A DNA stretch of 50,537 nucleotides from Nitrosovibrio sp. Nv4 (GCA_945860135.1 CAMAPK010000015.1:1-50537); one strand, 5' to 3'. Numbered from the stretch's first letter, positions 1 to 8,771 are shown. Program-made: numbers and translations. Notes: generated by a model from the letters alone, not told the origin.

Positions 1-642
1 CCGGAGCACTTTACCACTGTCCACGATCTCGCCTTGCTGGCGGCAGCCATGATCCGGGATTTCCCGGAATACTATCCGCTCTATTCGCTGCGGGAATACA
101 CCTACAACAAGATTACCCAGCCCAACCGCAACCGGCTGCTGTGGCTCGATCCCAACGTCGATGGCCTCAAGACCGGACATACGCAGACTGCCGGCTACTG
201 CCTGATCACTTCCGCCAAACGCAACGAGCGGCGGCTGATCTCTGTAGTGATGGGAACCGCCTCCGACAATATGCGCACCATGGAAAGCCAGCGCTTGTTG
301 AATCACGGTTTCCAGTTCTACGATACCGTGCGCCTGTACCGGAAGGAACAGGAGGTAACTACCATGCCGCTATGGAAAGGTGCGCAGAACACGCTCCGGA
401 CTGGATTCAGTCAGGATCTTTACTTCACGCTGCCGAAGGGGCAGAGCGATAAACTGAAAGCCACCATGGAATATCAGCGCCCTCTGGTTGCGCCCATCAG
501 TGCCGGACAAAAAGTGGGCGCGGTAAAGCTCTCGCTCGATGGCAAACCAATAGCCGAGTACCCGCTGGTGGCTCTGGAAACCGTGGGTATCGCCAACATT
601 TTTGGCCGCACTTGGGATAGCATACGATTGCTGCTTAATTGA
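1..642 (+). CDS. dacC: D-alanyl-D-alanine carboxypeptidase (PBP5/6 family), 5'-truncated
   Basis: The reading frame is open from the first base of the window, so the N-terminal part (signal peptide, SxxK and SxN motifs) lies outside. The visible 213 residues contain the third penicillin-binding motif KTG (nt 169-177, in DGLKTGHT) and the beta-rich C-terminal domain typical of PBP5/6 (PF00768 followed by PF07943). The family trims the terminal D-Ala from peptidoglycan pentapeptides in the periplasm and is usually membrane-anchored by a C-terminal amphipathic helix; the tail here (GRTWDSIRLLLN) fits that. It lies 31 nt upstream of a D-amino acid transaminase, a standard betaproteobacterial order. 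The exact paralogue (dacA or dacC) cannot be decided from this part. Confidence 0.9.
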   Translation, partial: PEHFTTVHDLALLAAAMIRDFPEYYPLYSLREYTYNKITQPNRNRLLWLDPNVDGLKTGHTQTAGYCLITSAKRNERRLISVVMGTASDNMRTMESQRLLNHGFQFYDTVRLYRKEQEVTTMPLWKGAQNTLRTGFSQDLYFTLPKGQSDKLKATMEYQRPLVAPISAGQKVGAVKLSLDGKPIAEYPLVALETVGIANIFGRTWDSIRLLLN

Positions 643-673
643 TTTCCCACCGCAGAAACCTTCAAGGACCAGT

Positions 674-1534
674 ATGATTTATCTCAATGGCGACTTCATG
701 CCCATCGAAGAAGCACGCATTCCGGTGCTGGATCGGGGCTTCATTTTCGGTGACGGCGTATACGAAGTGATCCCCGTGTATTCGCGCAGACCTTTCCGCC
801 TGGCCGAGCATCTGCGCCGTTTGCAGCATAGCCTCGACGGCATTCGCATAACTAATCCGCATACCGATGCTGAGTGGGACGATCTGCTGGCACGACTCAT
901 TGCCGGCAACGAAGGTGACGATCAATATCTCTACCTGCATATCACGCGTGGTGTGGCCAAGCGCGATCACGCCTTCCCCAAAGGCGTCGCGCCTACGGTA
1001 TTCATCATGAGCAACCCGCTGCTGACTCCGCCCAAGGAGCTGCTTGCCAGTGGTGTTGCTGCCATCACCGCCAGCGACAATCGCTGGCTGCGTTGCGATA
1101 TCAAGGCAATTTCTCTGCTGCCCAACGTATTGCTGCGCCAGATGGCGGTAGACGTGGGTGCGGTGGAAACGGTGCTGCTGCGGGATGGCTTCATGACCGA
1201 GGGTGCGGCCAGCAATATTTTCGTGATGAAAGATGGCATTCTGCTGGCTCCGCCGAAGAATCACCTGATGCTGCCCGGCATTACCTACGACGTCGTGCTG
1301 GAACTGGCGGCTGCCCATGACATTCCCTGCGAGGTGAGAGAAATCTCTGAATATGAGGTGCGCACCGCCCAGGAATTGCTGCTGACCTCCTCGACCAAGG
1401 AAATCATGCCCATCACCCGTCTTGACGGCAAGCCGGTGGGTGACGGCAGCCCCGGAAGAATGTTTGCACAACTGTACCAGCTCTACCAGAATTACAAGGT
1501 CACGGTCATGCGCGGCAATACCACCGACTCTTAA
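674..1534 (+). CDS. dat: D-amino acid (D-alanine) aminotransferase, PLP fold type IV
   Basis: A 286-residue class IV aminotransferase. The PLP lysine is visible at about residue 144 in RCDIKAISLLPN, and the family signature continues through TEGAASNIFVMKDG. Members interconvert D-alanine and D-glutamate with their 2-oxo acids, supplying D-amino acids for peptidoglycan. The branched-chain enzyme IlvE has the same fold, but the length and the position next to a D,D-carboxypeptidase favour D-amino acid activity. The frame is open further upstream to 602, inside the preceding gene. ATG 674 is chosen because it gives the normal N-terminus MIYLNGDF and has AAGGA about 7 nt upstream. Confidence 0.88.
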   Translation: MIYLNGDFMPIEEARIPVLDRGFIFGDGVYEVIPVYSRRPFRLAEHLRRLQHSLDGIRITNPHTDAEWDDLLARLIAGNEGDDQYLYLHITRGVAKRDHAFPKGVAPTVFIMSNPLLTPPKELLASGVAAITASDNRWLRCDIKAISLLPNVLLRQMAVDVGAVETVLLRDGFMTEGAASNIFVMKDGILLAPPKNHLMLPGITYDVVLELAAAHDIPCEVREISEYEVRTAQELLLTSSTKEIMPITRLDGKPVGDGSPGRMFAQLYQLYQNYKVTVMRGNTTDS

Positions 1535-1568
1535 GGTGAGCTTACCAATCCATCTGTGCTGAAAACAT

Positions 1569-1883
1569 ATGCCTGAGTCACCCTCGCTGATCGACTATCC
1601 CTGCGACCTCCCCATCAAGATCATGGGGCACGCGGATACATCAGTCGGGCAAGCGACTGCTAGTGTCGAGCACACTCTTGTTCAGCAAAGTTTCCCCCAG
1701 GCGGTACTGATGATCGTGAAGCGGCATGCGCCTGATTTTGACGGTACCAGCATGGAAATAAAAATAAGCAAGAAAGGCACGTATCTGAGCCTTACCTGCA
1801 CCATCCGTGCCGTTTCCCGCACGCAACTGGACGCGCTCTATCAGGAACTGTGCGACCACCCGTCGGTGGTGATGGCGCTTTGA
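1569..1883 (+). CDS. ybeD: YbeD / DUF493 family protein
   Basis: A 104-residue cytoplasmic protein matching the DUF493 (YbeD) family. The core IDYPCDLPIKIMG, the KRHAPDF segment and the C-terminal pattern [17 protein letters not shown] are typical. E. coli YbeD has an ACT-like alpha-beta fold and sits between dacA and lipB; its biochemical role is not settled, although it has been called a putative lipoate regulatory protein. The stop codon overlaps the probable TTG start of lipB, suggesting translational coupling. No strong ribosome-binding site is seen before ATG 1569. Confidence 0.88.
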   Translation: MPESPSLIDYPCDLPIKIMGHADTSVGQATASVEHTLVQQSFPQAVLMIVKRHAPDFDGTSMEIKISKKGTYLSLTCTIRAVSRTQLDALYQELCDHPSVVMAL

Positions 1884-2551
1884 ATACCTCCTGCCCGGCA
1901 GCAGAAATCGGGAATTCAAAGTTCAAGATCAGATACCGTGGGGTAGTGAACTATCTGCCCACGTGGCAGGCAATGAAGGATTTCACTGCGTCCCGCACGC
2001 AGGATACGCCCGATGAAATCTGGCTGTTGCAGCATCCGCCAGTTTATACCCAGGGGGTGGCAGGCAAGCCGGAACACCTGTTGCAAAACAACGGTATTGA
2101 CGTGATCCGGATCGATCGCGGCGGGCAAATCACTTACCACGGCCCCGGCCAGATCGTCGCTTATCTGCTGCTGGACATGCGCCGGCATAAACTCGGCGTA
2201 CGTGAACTGGTCAGAAGAATGGAAAGCGCCGTGATAGACTTGCTGCAGGACTACCACATCACTGCCGAAGGCCGCACGGATGCGCCCGGTGTATATGTGA
2301 ACGGCGCTAAAATCGCGGCACTGGGCCTAAAAATAAAGAATGGCTGCTGCTACCACGGCTTGGCACTCAACGTGCACATGGATCTGACTCCGTTCAGCGC
2401 GATCAATCCCTGCGGCTACGCGGGATTGCAGGTAACGCAAACGCATGACCTTGGGATAACCGACGGACTTGAGATATTGAGCAGCAGGCTCGCAGAGAAA
2501 TTACAGACAAGAATTATCGAAGGAAAAAGTTCCCCTCATCATGACCACTGA
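1880..2551 (+). CDS. lipB: Octanoyl-[ACP]:protein N-octanoyltransferase LipB
   Basis: Transfers octanoate from acyl carrier protein to the lipoyl domains of 2-oxoacid dehydrogenases and GcvH, the first step of lipoate synthesis. Family motifs are clear: [12 protein letters not shown], the catalytic lysine in [11 protein letters not shown] and the catalytic cysteine in [10 protein letters not shown]. The start is uncertain. The frame is open from GTG 1850, but that lies well inside ybeD and would add ten residues with no family match. TTG 1880 overlaps the ybeD stop and has GGTGG about 10 nt upstream, so it is preferred. The 3' end overlaps lipA by 11 nt. Confidence 0.92.
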   Translation: MNTSCPAAEIGNSKFKIRYRGVVNYLPTWQAMKDFTASRTQDTPDEIWLLQHPPVYTQGVAGKPEHLLQNNGIDVIRIDRGGQITYHGPGQIVAYLLLDMRRHKLGVRELVRRMESAVIDLLQDYHITAEGRTDAPGVYVNGAKIAALGLKIKNGCCYHGLALNVHMDLTPFSAINPCGYAGLQVTQTHDLGITDGLEILSSRLAEKLQTRIIEGKSSPHHDH

Positions 2552-3479
2552 AACCCGCCAGAAAGGCGCGGATAAAACCGCGCGCAACCCGATCAAGATC
2601 GTGCCGCAGACCGAGTTCCTGCGCAAGCCGTCGTGGATACGGGTGCGTTCCGCCAACAGTCAGGAGTTCTACGAAGTCAAACGCATCCTGCGCGAACAGA
2701 AGCTGCACACAGTATGCGAGGAAGCCTCCTGCCCCAACATCGGCGAGTGCTTCGGCAAGGGTACCGCCACCTTCATGATCCTGGGTGATCTCTGTACCCG
2801 CCGCTGCCCGTTCTGCGATGTGGCGCATGGCAAGCCGTTGCCGCCGGACGCCGAAGAACCACTGCATCTGGCGCAATCCATCGCCGCCATGAAACTGAAA
2901 TATGTCGTCATCACCAGCGTCGACCGCGATGACCTGCGCGATGGTGGCGCCCAGCACTTTGCCGATTGCATCCGCCAGGTGCGCGCGCATTCGCCGCAGA
3001 CAAAAATCGAAATCCTGGTGCCGGATTTCCGTGGCCGACTGGAAGTCGCGCTGGAAAAATTATCCGCCTGCCCGCCTGACGTGCTGAACCATAATCTCGA
3101 AACCGTGCCGCGCCTCTACAAGCAATGCCGACCCGGTGCGGATTATCTCCATTCGCTGAAACTGCTGCAGGATTTCAAGACACGCTTTCCCGCAATCCCC
3201 ACCAAATCCGGCTTGATGCTGGGTCTGGGCGAAACCGACGAGGAAATCCTGGAAGTGTTGCGCGACCTGCGCAAGCACGCTGTCGAAATGCTCACGATCG
3301 GCCAGTATCTGCAGCCCAGCACCGGACACTTGCCGGTGCTGCGCTATGTGCCGCCGGAAGGCTTCAAGGAATTCGAACGCGCCGCTGTGGCGATGGGTTT
3401 CAGCCATGCCGCCTGCGGACCGATGGTGCGCTCTAGCTATCATGCCGACCAGCAGGCGCATGAAGCCGGCGTGATATAA
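2541..3479 (+). CDS. lipA: Lipoyl synthase LipA (radical SAM)
   Basis: Inserts two sulfur atoms into protein-bound octanoyl chains to complete lipoate. It is 312 residues. The auxiliary cluster ligands are in [12 protein letters not shown], the radical-SAM CxxxCxxC motif is CTRRCPFC, and the C-terminal RSSY contributes the serine ligand of the auxiliary cluster in this family. ATG 2541 lies inside the end of lipB, 11 nt before its stop, with AAGGAAAA further upstream, so the two genes are translated from one message. Length and motif set are normal and nothing suggests inactivation. Confidence 0.96.
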   Translation: MTTETRQKGADKTARNPIKIVPQTEFLRKPSWIRVRSANSQEFYEVKRILREQKLHTVCEEASCPNIGECFGKGTATFMILGDLCTRRCPFCDVAHGKPLPPDAEEPLHLAQSIAAMKLKYVVITSVDRDDLRDGGAQHFADCIRQVRAHSPQTKIEILVPDFRGRLEVALEKLSACPPDVLNHNLETVPRLYKQCRPGADYLHSLKLLQDFKTRFPAIPTKSGLMLGLGETDEEILEVLRDLRKHAVEMLTIGQYLQPSTGHLPVLRYVPPEGFKEFERAAVAMGFSHAACGPMVRSSYHADQQAHEAGVI

Positions 3480-3497
3480 CGCATCCGGAAAAACAGA

Positions 3498-4205
3498 ATG
3501 CCGCATCAGAGTAACAAAGGCCAATGTTCACTGCGTACCACCAGCGCTCTTCTTGCTTTATTTCTCCTTTCCTCACCGGTCTTCGCTGCCGGCACCCTCT
3601 CCAATGAAGAAGCCGTCGATGGCCTGAAGCAAGCGCTTGCCCAGAGCGTCACCGTGGCGACCAGCAAGCTGGCAACGGGCAACGGGTTTCTCGGCAATGC
3701 CGGAGTCAGGATTCCGCTGCCCAGATCGCTGCAAAAAGCGGAAGGCGCGATGCGCAGGTTCGGCATGAAAAAACAGGCTGATGCATTAATCATTGCCATG
3801 AATCGTACGGCGGAAGCTGCGGCGCCTGAAGCCATGCTATTGCTGGTAGATGCCGTGAGGAAAATGACGGTGGCAGATGCCAAAGGAATTCTTGCCGGCG
3901 ATGATGATGCGGCCACTGAATACTTCCGCGCTGCCACCGCGGGCCCTCTCGCCGAAAAACTCCTGCCCATCGTGCGAAAAGAGATTGCTCAGTCGGGGCT
4001 GCTCAACCAACTCAACGAGTTTATCCGCAGGGGCGTGAAGTTAGGCCTGGTGACGGAAAAAGAGGTGGACGTCGAAAACTACCTGACACAAAAAATCCTG
4101 GATGGCTACTTTCTGATGATGGCGGAAGAAGAACGCGCCATCCGCAACGACCCGATCGGTCAGGGCAACAAGCTGCTGCAGGAAGTATTCGGCGCACTCA
4201 AGTAA
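3498..4205 (+). CDS. DUF4197 family exported protein
   Basis: A 235-residue protein with an N-terminal signal sequence (hydrophobic run ALLALFLLSSPVFA, probable cleavage after VFA). The mature part fits the DUF4197 family of predicted periplasmic, mostly helical proteins: GLKQALAQSVTVAT near the start, AEGAMRRFG, and DGYFLMMAEEERAIRNDP near the end. No biochemical function is established for the family. It starts 18 nt after lipA with a weak GGAA ribosome-binding site, so it may be read through from the lipoate operon; it shares no obvious function with it. A 152-nt gap with a short ACCCG/CGGGT hairpin (4262-4275) and no T-tract follows. Confidence 0.8.
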   Translation: MPHQSNKGQCSLRTTSALLALFLLSSPVFAAGTLSNEEAVDGLKQALAQSVTVATSKLATGNGFLGNAGVRIPLPRSLQKAEGAMRRFGMKKQADALIIAMNRTAEAAAPEAMLLLVDAVRKMTVADAKGILAGDDDAATEYFRAATAGPLAEKLLPIVRKEIAQSGLLNQLNEFIRRGVKLGLVTEKEVDVENYLTQKILDGYFLMMAEEERAIRNDPIGQGNKLLQEVFGALK

Positions 4206-4357
4206 ACTTGCGTCATGTGGCTGGAATGGCGCATTGAGACAGGTCCAGGAAGCGGAGAAGTACCCGGGAACGGGTGAAGTTCAACAACAGCAGATGATCT
4301 GACTGCAATGCGACAACACTTCCATCTATTTCGTCAGGCTAAATGTACGCGCGCCAC

Positions 4358-4921
4358 TCAATTCAACTCGTCATCTTTCCAGTACTTGGTTCCTTTAACC
4401 GTAGCCTGAAGCGCGAGTCCGCTTTCGGTTAACTGATAAATTGTTATGCCGCCGAGCAAGACCTCGCCGCCTACAGCCGCACCTTTGTCGCTGGCCTTGG
4501 CCGCTGCATCGGCATGTGCGCCGAATTCCCAGCCGCTGTCGATAAACTTTGTCAGGGTTGCCTGATCATGAAAAATGAATACAGCGCGAAAATCCTTAAC
4601 ACCAAGTCCCAAGCCGATACCAAGCTCTCCCATTTTCATGAAAACGGGCTTGGTTTTGTTGCCGCTGACAACCCCATAACCACCACCGAAGCTGGCGAAA
4701 ATCACATTGACATTGGCATTGCTGAAAACCGCATAGCCGGGTGCCGCTGCAATCTGGGCCCTCGCTCCAGGGCGAACTTTATAAAGCGCCGATAATGTCT
4801 CGTTTTTCATAGAGAGAATAGCCTGGCGTTTCCCTTCCGGGGTTGCGCCACCCGTAGTGGCACAACCACTCAAAATGAGGGTAATTACAAGGCTGCACAA
4901 TCCAATTTTTACTTGTTTCAT
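4358..4921 (-). CDS. SYLF/Ysc84-domain lipoprotein
   Basis: A 187-residue predicted lipoprotein. The signal peptide MKQVKIGLCSLVITLILSGC ends in an LSGC lipobox. The rest is a SYLF (DUF500/Ysc84) domain: PGYAVFSNANVNVIFASFGGGYG, then GLGLGVKDFRAVFIFHD and the closing LALQATVKGTKYWKDDELN. SYLF domains bind phosphoinositides in eukaryotes; the bacterial role is unknown, but lipid binding fits its place after an MCE lipid transporter. The open frame starts at 4966, but ATG 4921 is chosen because it begins the signal peptide and has AGGTG 9 nt upstream. It is the last gene of the minus-strand run starting at 8453. Confidence 0.85.
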   Translation of the reverse strand: MKQVKIGLCSLVITLILSGCATTGGATPEGKRQAILSMKNETLSALYKVRPGARAQIAAAPGYAVFSNANVNVIFASFGGGYGVVSGNKTKPVFMKMGELGIGLGLGVKDFRAVFIFHDQATLTKFIDSGWEFGAHADAAAKASDKGAAVGGEVLLGGITIYQLTESGLALQATVKGTKYWKDDELN

Positions 4922-4962
4922 ACTTTTGGCACCTGTTAAAAATAGAGGGATTACCCCCTGAC

Positions 4963-5604
4963 TCAATCTCTCTTCGCTGCTTTCTTCCCCTCTTCTGCCA
5001 ACTTAGCAGCAAGCCAGTCGATCAGGTCCCCGGTCAGCCTGTCACCCGCTTCGCTCAAAGCGTGCACCGCGCCCACAGCATCGGCGGTAGGCGCCGCCTG
5101 TTCCACGCTGAAGCTGCGCTGAGCCAGCAACCGGCGAGTCCCGCGCTCGACCAGACTGACGCGCAATCTGACCACTACCCGACTTTGCTCGACCGTATCA
5201 AATACCTGGGAAAATTCCTCCAGTCCAAGGCGCAATACATAGTCCGCCCGCACGCCATCACTGGCACTCACTACACCGTTGCCAACAACGGCAGCGATAC
5301 GGCTCCTGATGCGTTGGGTGAGCAATGCTGCCGGTGCAGCAGCCCAGCGGCTGTTGGCATAAGCATGCGCTTGCGCGGCATCGTGATACGCCAGACGATA
5401 CTGAATCGCCTGGCTATCCAGCCAGGTGGGGGCTGTCGCCTCCGTTACCAGCAAGCTTGCCGTCAGTTGCGGCTGGCCGGACAGGGCAGAAGCATCTGCC
5501 GGCTGTATCAAACCAAGGTCATACACCGTTGGCGCTATCCGGGCTGGGGGCGTGATGGCGCATCCTGTGAGCAGCATGGTCGCGACTAAAAGAATTTTTT
5601 TCAT
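4963..5604 (-). CDS. ABC-type transport auxiliary lipoprotein (PqiC-like)
   Basis: A 213-residue outer- or inner-membrane lipoprotein: signal peptide MKKILLVATMLLTGC with an LTGC lipobox, then a domain resembling PF03886 (ABC_trans_aux; PqiC). The segment SRWAAAPAALLTQRIRSRI and the later YVLRLGLEEFSQVFD...SRVVVRLRVSL fit that fold. Family members are the lipoprotein partners of MCE-domain transporters such as PqiAB. Its start overlaps the stop of the MCE gene by 4 nt, strong evidence of one operon. The likely role is the outer-membrane-side partner that receives lipid from the MCE protein; this is inferred from context. Confidence 0.8.
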   Translation of the reverse strand: MKKILLVATMLLTGCAITPPARIAPTVYDLGLIQPADASALSGQPQLTASLLVTEATAPTWLDSQAIQYRLAYHDAAQAHAYANSRWAAAPAALLTQRIRSRIAAVVGNGVVSASDGVRADYVLRLGLEEFSQVFDTVEQSRVVVRLRVSLVERGTRRLLAQRSFSVEQAAPTADAVGAVHALSEAGDRLTGDLIDWLAAKLAEEGKKAAKRD

Positions 5605-6512
5605 TTGGATGGACTCTGAGGTGAGACAAAACCATTTTCTCCTGGACCTGGCGGCGGTGGCGTTCTGCCAAACAACAGACTGCGAGGCTGTTCTTCCAGT
5701 TGCAGCAGCACGCGATCCATGCCGCGAGTGCTGCGCGTAATGCCATGGCTTGCATCACGCAGTTTGGGCAGGGTGTCTGCGAGCTCTTCGGCAGTGTCGG
5801 ACAAGCTGTCAACTATCCCTCCCTGCTGGTTTATTTTTGCCACAATCTGGTTAAGATCCGCCATCAACTGGCTGGTGCGTTTCAGCGTGACACTGGCCTC
5901 GGCGGTCAATTCCGGCAACGCCTTGAGCCCCGGCTGCAATTGGTCGGCAATACTGTCGAAACGACCGCTTGCTCCTTCCATGTTTTTCAGAATGTGCGCG
6001 ATGTGCGTCTGATTCTGCTCATCCAGCAATGTATTCAGACGTCCTGCCAGTTCATTTGCATTGCTCAGCAGGTGTTGCCCGGCATCGGCTATGTTATCCA
6101 ATGCGGAAGGGCGCAGCGGAATGCGTGCGAGGTTATTTGCATCAGTCTGCATGCGTTCAACATGTTTGCCGTCATCATTCAATTGTATGAATGCAAGACC
6201 CGTCAAACCTTGATAACCCAGCTGTGCGTAGGTATTTTTGGTCAGCGGCACATCTCGATTCACGGCAATGCGGACAAAAATGAAGTGCGCATTCTCCGGA
6301 TCCAGGCGGATATCTTCCACCTTGCCGACGCTCACGCCACGGTAACGGACTGTCGCCTGCGGATTGAGCCCCGTTACCGGAACTTCCGACACCAGCAAAT
6401 ACCTGTCACGCACCACGGTTTCGCCGCCGAACCAAACAGCGGCCGCAGCCACTGCCATACTCAGAAGTATTACGAACAGACCGGCTGCAAGGGCATGGGC
6501 ACGATTTTCCAT
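5601..6512 (-). CDS. MCE-domain lipid transport protein (MlaD-like)
   Basis: A 303-residue protein with one N-terminal membrane helix (about residues 8-28) and an MCE domain (about 35-120: VTGLNPQATVRYRGVSVGKVEDI, then YAQLGYQGLTGLAFIQL). A long predicted helical region follows and a proline-rich tail (RTPPPPGPG). MCE proteins form periplasmic hexamers that carry phospholipid between membranes. It is about 120 residues longer than E. coli MlaD (183 aa), closer to the longer MCE proteins that work with PqiC-type lipoproteins. ATG 6512 has a near-perfect ribosome-binding site (AAGGAGGT), so this subunit may be made in excess over its neighbours, as a hexamer would need. Confidence 0.88.
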   Translation of the reverse strand: MENRAHALAAGLFVILLSMAVAAAAVWFGGETVVRDRYLLVSEVPVTGLNPQATVRYRGVSVGKVEDIRLDPENAHFIFVRIAVNRDVPLTKNTYAQLGYQGLTGLAFIQLNDDGKHVERMQTDANNLARIPLRPSALDNIADAGQHLLSNANELAGRLNTLLDEQNQTHIAHILKNMEGASGRFDSIADQLQPGLKALPELTAEASVTLKRTSQLMADLNQIVAKINQQGGIVDSLSDTAEELADTLPKLRDASHGITRSTRGMDRVLLQLEEQPRSLLFGRTPPPPGPGENGFVSPQSPSK

Positions 6513-6521
6513 GATACCTCC

Positions 6522-7307
6522 TTATACGATATAGCCATTATTTCCCAACGTCTTCTTGCCGCGCTCACCGAGAAAAAATTTGCTGATGAATGGGTGGCTA
6601 GTACTGATTACTTCCCCCAGACTGCCCAGTGCCAACAGACGCTGCTCGGCCAACACTGCCACACGATCGGCCAGTGCCGCCAACGTGTCCAAGTCATGTG
6701 TCGCCATGACGATGGTCAGCGTCAATTCGGAACGCAATGCCTGAATCAGCTTGACGAAGCCTTCGCTCAGTACCGGGTCCAGTCCGGAAGTTGGCTCATC
6801 CAGAAACAGCAGCTCCGGGTCCAGTGCCATGGCGCGTGCCAGCGCGATGCGTTTGATCATTCCGCCGGAAAGCTCGGCGGGCATCTTGTTCGCATGCTCC
6901 GCGTCGATCTCCACCATTTTGAGCTTAAGCATGACCAGATCACGTATCATGCGTTCGTCCAGCGTGCGCAGCTCGCGCATGGGCAGCGCGATATTGTCAA
7001 ACACCGACAGCGCGCTGAACAAGGCGCCCTTCTGAAACAGAATCCCGCAGCGGTTGCGCATGCCTTGCAACTCATTGCGATCGGCGCCATGCACGGGCTG
7101 GCCAAACACCCGCACTACCCCTTGTGCCGGCGTTTCCAGACCCAGCATCTGCCGCAGCAGCACGGTCTTGCCGCTGCCGGAACTGCCCACCAGCGCCAGC
7201 ACCTCGCCGCGATGCACACACAGATTGATGTCCTCGTGCACCACATGGTTGCCAAAACGGCTATGCAGTCCTTCGACCTCAATAATGCAATCTGTGTTTG
7301 CCATCAT
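6522..7307 (-). CDS. ABC transporter ATPase, MlaF-like
   Basis: A 261-residue cytoplasmic ATPase that would power the MCE lipid transporter encoded around it. Walker A GSSGSGKT is at about residue 42, the signature is LSGGMIKRIALARA (the MlaF/Mkl-type form of LSGGQ), Walker B is LLFLDEPTSGLDP, and the switch histidine is in MATHDLDTL. The Q-loop is in CGILFQKGALFSALSV. Two ATGs are adjacent (7307, 7304); AGGG lies about 8 nt before the first. It begins 9 nt after the permease stop and ends 9 nt before the MCE gene. Similarity is to the Mla/Mkl family rather than to importers. Confidence 0.9.
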   Translation of the reverse strand: MMANTDCIIEVEGLHSRFGNHVVHEDINLCVHRGEVLALVGSSGSGKTVLLRQMLGLETPAQGVVRVFGQPVHGADRNELQGMRNRCGILFQKGALFSALSVFDNIALPMRELRTLDERMIRDLVMLKLKMVEIDAEHANKMPAELSGGMIKRIALARAMALDPELLFLDEPTSGLDPVLSEGFVKLIQALRSELTLTIVMATHDLDTLAALADRVAVLAEQRLLALGSLGEVISTSHPFISKFFLGERGKKTLGNNGYIV

Positions 7308-7316
7308 ATCATCGCC

Positions 7317-8453
7317 CTACTTGATTCCCACGTCGGAGAAAATAACGGCAAATATTGCATCGATGATAATGACAACCGTGATCGCGGTCACCACTGAATT
7401 GGTAGTGCCTGCACCCAGACTTTCGGTGTCGGATTTGATCCGCAAACCGAAATGGCAGGCAATGAGCGCGATTATCATGCCGCACACCACGCCTTTGCCC
7501 AATCCCAGCCATAAATTGGCAAGCGGTACCGCATCCGGCAGTTTGTGGAGAAAAAAGTGATAACTCAGCCCTAGCTGCAGTTCGGCCACCACCATCCCCC
7601 CCAGCAAGGCAATAGCGCTGGTCCACAGCACCACCAGCGGCATGGCGATGCCGAGTCCAATGACTTTGGGCAGCACCAGCCGCAGGCTGTGTGGGATGCC
7701 CATCACGGTCAGCGCATCCAGTTCCTCGGTTACCCGCATCACGCCCAGTTGCGCGGTCATGGAAGAACCGGAACGTCCTGCCACCAGGATTGCCGCCAGC
7801 ATCGGACCAAGTTCGCGGATGATGCTCATGCCCAGAATGTTGATGATGAAAATATCCGCACCAAACATCTGCAACTGTTTGGAAGAGAGATAGCTCAGCA
7901 CGACGCCAATAAGGAACCCCACCAGCGCAGTAATGCCCAGCGCCTGCGCACCGGTACGAAACAGATTGGCCGAAATTTCACGCCAGGGAATGCGGGCAGG
8001 ATGAGCCGCCAGATACTTCATGTCCAGCAGCAATTGGCCCGCCAGTATGACAATGCCGATCAAATGTTCCCACAGCAGAAAAACCGCCCCACCCAGTTTC
8101 GTGACCGGCCACAGCAAATCGCGCGCAGGGGGTGCAGGCAGCGGCGGCGTTTTCCCCAGGCGGTTGAACAGCCGCTCCTGTTCGGGCCGCAGCAGCAGGT
8201 GTTGAGGGCGGCGTGCGCCCCAGGCCCGCCACAGCAGCACCGCCCCGGCGTCATCCATCTGCTCGATCCCGGTCAGATCCCAGTGCAGTCTCGGGTCGGC
8301 GGCGTAGCCGGCCAGTTCAGCGGATAGTGCCTGCAGCCGCTGCTCCAGCACGGCCAAAGTGCAATTGCCCGTAAGCAGCAAATATGGCGCACCATCCTCG
8401 CCAGTTACCCGGCGCAGCAGCAGTGAGCCTAAATCCGGCAGTTGATCGCTCAT
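7317..8453 (-). CDS. MlaE-family permease with N-terminal STAS-like domain
   Basis: A 378-residue protein. Residues 1-110 form a STAS-like soluble domain (LHWDLTGIEQMDDAGAVLLWRAWG); residues 125-378 are an MlaE-type permease with several membrane helices and the family segment GRSGSSMTAQLGVMRVTEELDALTVMG. In the canonical Mla system the STAS protein (MlaB) is separate; here the two are fused, as in many paralogous MCE systems. First gene of the operon 8453-4358. No ribosome-binding site is obvious before ATG 8453, and codons 4-10 coincide with one arm of an inverted repeat (8426-8632), so the true start could have been altered by that repeat. Confidence 0.88.
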   Translation of the reverse strand: MSDQLPDLGSLLLRRVTGEDGAPYLLLTGNCTLAVLEQRLQALSAELAGYAADPRLHWDLTGIEQMDDAGAVLLWRAWGARRPQHLLLRPEQERLFNRLGKTPPLPAPPARDLLWPVTKLGGAVFLLWEHLIGIVILAGQLLLDMKYLAAHPARIPWREISANLFRTGAQALGITALVGFLIGVVLSYLSSKQLQMFGADIFIINILGMSIIRELGPMLAAILVAGRSGSSMTAQLGVMRVTEELDALTVMGIPHSLRLVLPKVIGLGIAMPLVVLWTSAIALLGGMVVAELQLGLSYHFFLHKLPDAVPLANLWLGLGKGVVCGMIIALIACHFGLRIKSDTESLGAGTTNSVVTAITVVIIIDAIFAVIFSDVGIK

Positions 8454-8632
8454 TTTTCGGTTTAGCCCAGATAGTCCATAGCGACTTTCTTCAACGCTTG
8501 ATCTTCACCTTCTGGGTGAGTTCGCTACAGGGTAGATTGCACGATTTTTACAGCGCATGGCTGCGTTGCAACTCCTTGCTCTGCATATCAAAAACCGCAC
8601 ACTCTACCCCGTCCAACTGCCGGATTTAGGCT
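8426..8632. repeat. Interspersed repeat (copy R1) with 19-bp terminal inverted repeats
   Basis: The 19-mer agcctaaatccggcagttg (8426-8444) returns as its exact reverse complement at 8614-8632. Inside is a second, imperfect pair of arms (about 8531-8550 against 8591-8610, both with GGTAGA...TTTTT). The middle contains gctgcgttgcaactccttg (8560-8578), whose complement shares CAAGGAG and GCAACGCAGC with the repeat at 13517-13788. The whole 207 bp could fold into one long stem-loop. The left arm lies within the first codons of the mlaE-like gene. No transposase is present, so this is a MITE-like or REP-like element rather than an insertion sequence. Confidence 0.65.
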
Positions 8633-8731
8633 GAGGGATTACCCGGTTGGCTCTCTGGCATCAGGATGAAAGCAACCCTGTTTGTTGAAACTGAGATCTG
8701 CACTGCACGTTACAACCCGGATGAATTTCCG

Positions 8732-8763
8732 TAGTAGACTCCATCCATGGTTTTCCGGTCAAG
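8732..8763 (+). repeat. Direct repeat, left copy (flanks rhodanese/cytochrome pair)
   Basis: TAGTAGA (8732-8738) followed after 10 nt by GGTTTTCCGGTCAAG (8749-8763). The same two blocks in the same order and orientation occur at 9751-9780, with an 8-nt spacer. The copies bracket the two-gene minus-strand unit 8772-9704. A single 15-mer repeat is not very unlikely by chance in 50 kb; the second shared block and the symmetric position make it more interesting. Confidence 0.5.
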
Positions 8764-8771
8764 TGTCAAAC

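Noticed and set aside
4262-4275. ACCCG/CGGGT hairpin as intrinsic terminator after the DUF4197 gene
   Set aside because: Only a 5-bp stem with no following T-tract.
5700-7397. 565-codon plus-strand open frame
   Set aside because: It is antisense to the MCE, ATPase and permease genes, has the His/Gln-rich composition of a shadow frame, and the minus-strand genes have clear motifs.
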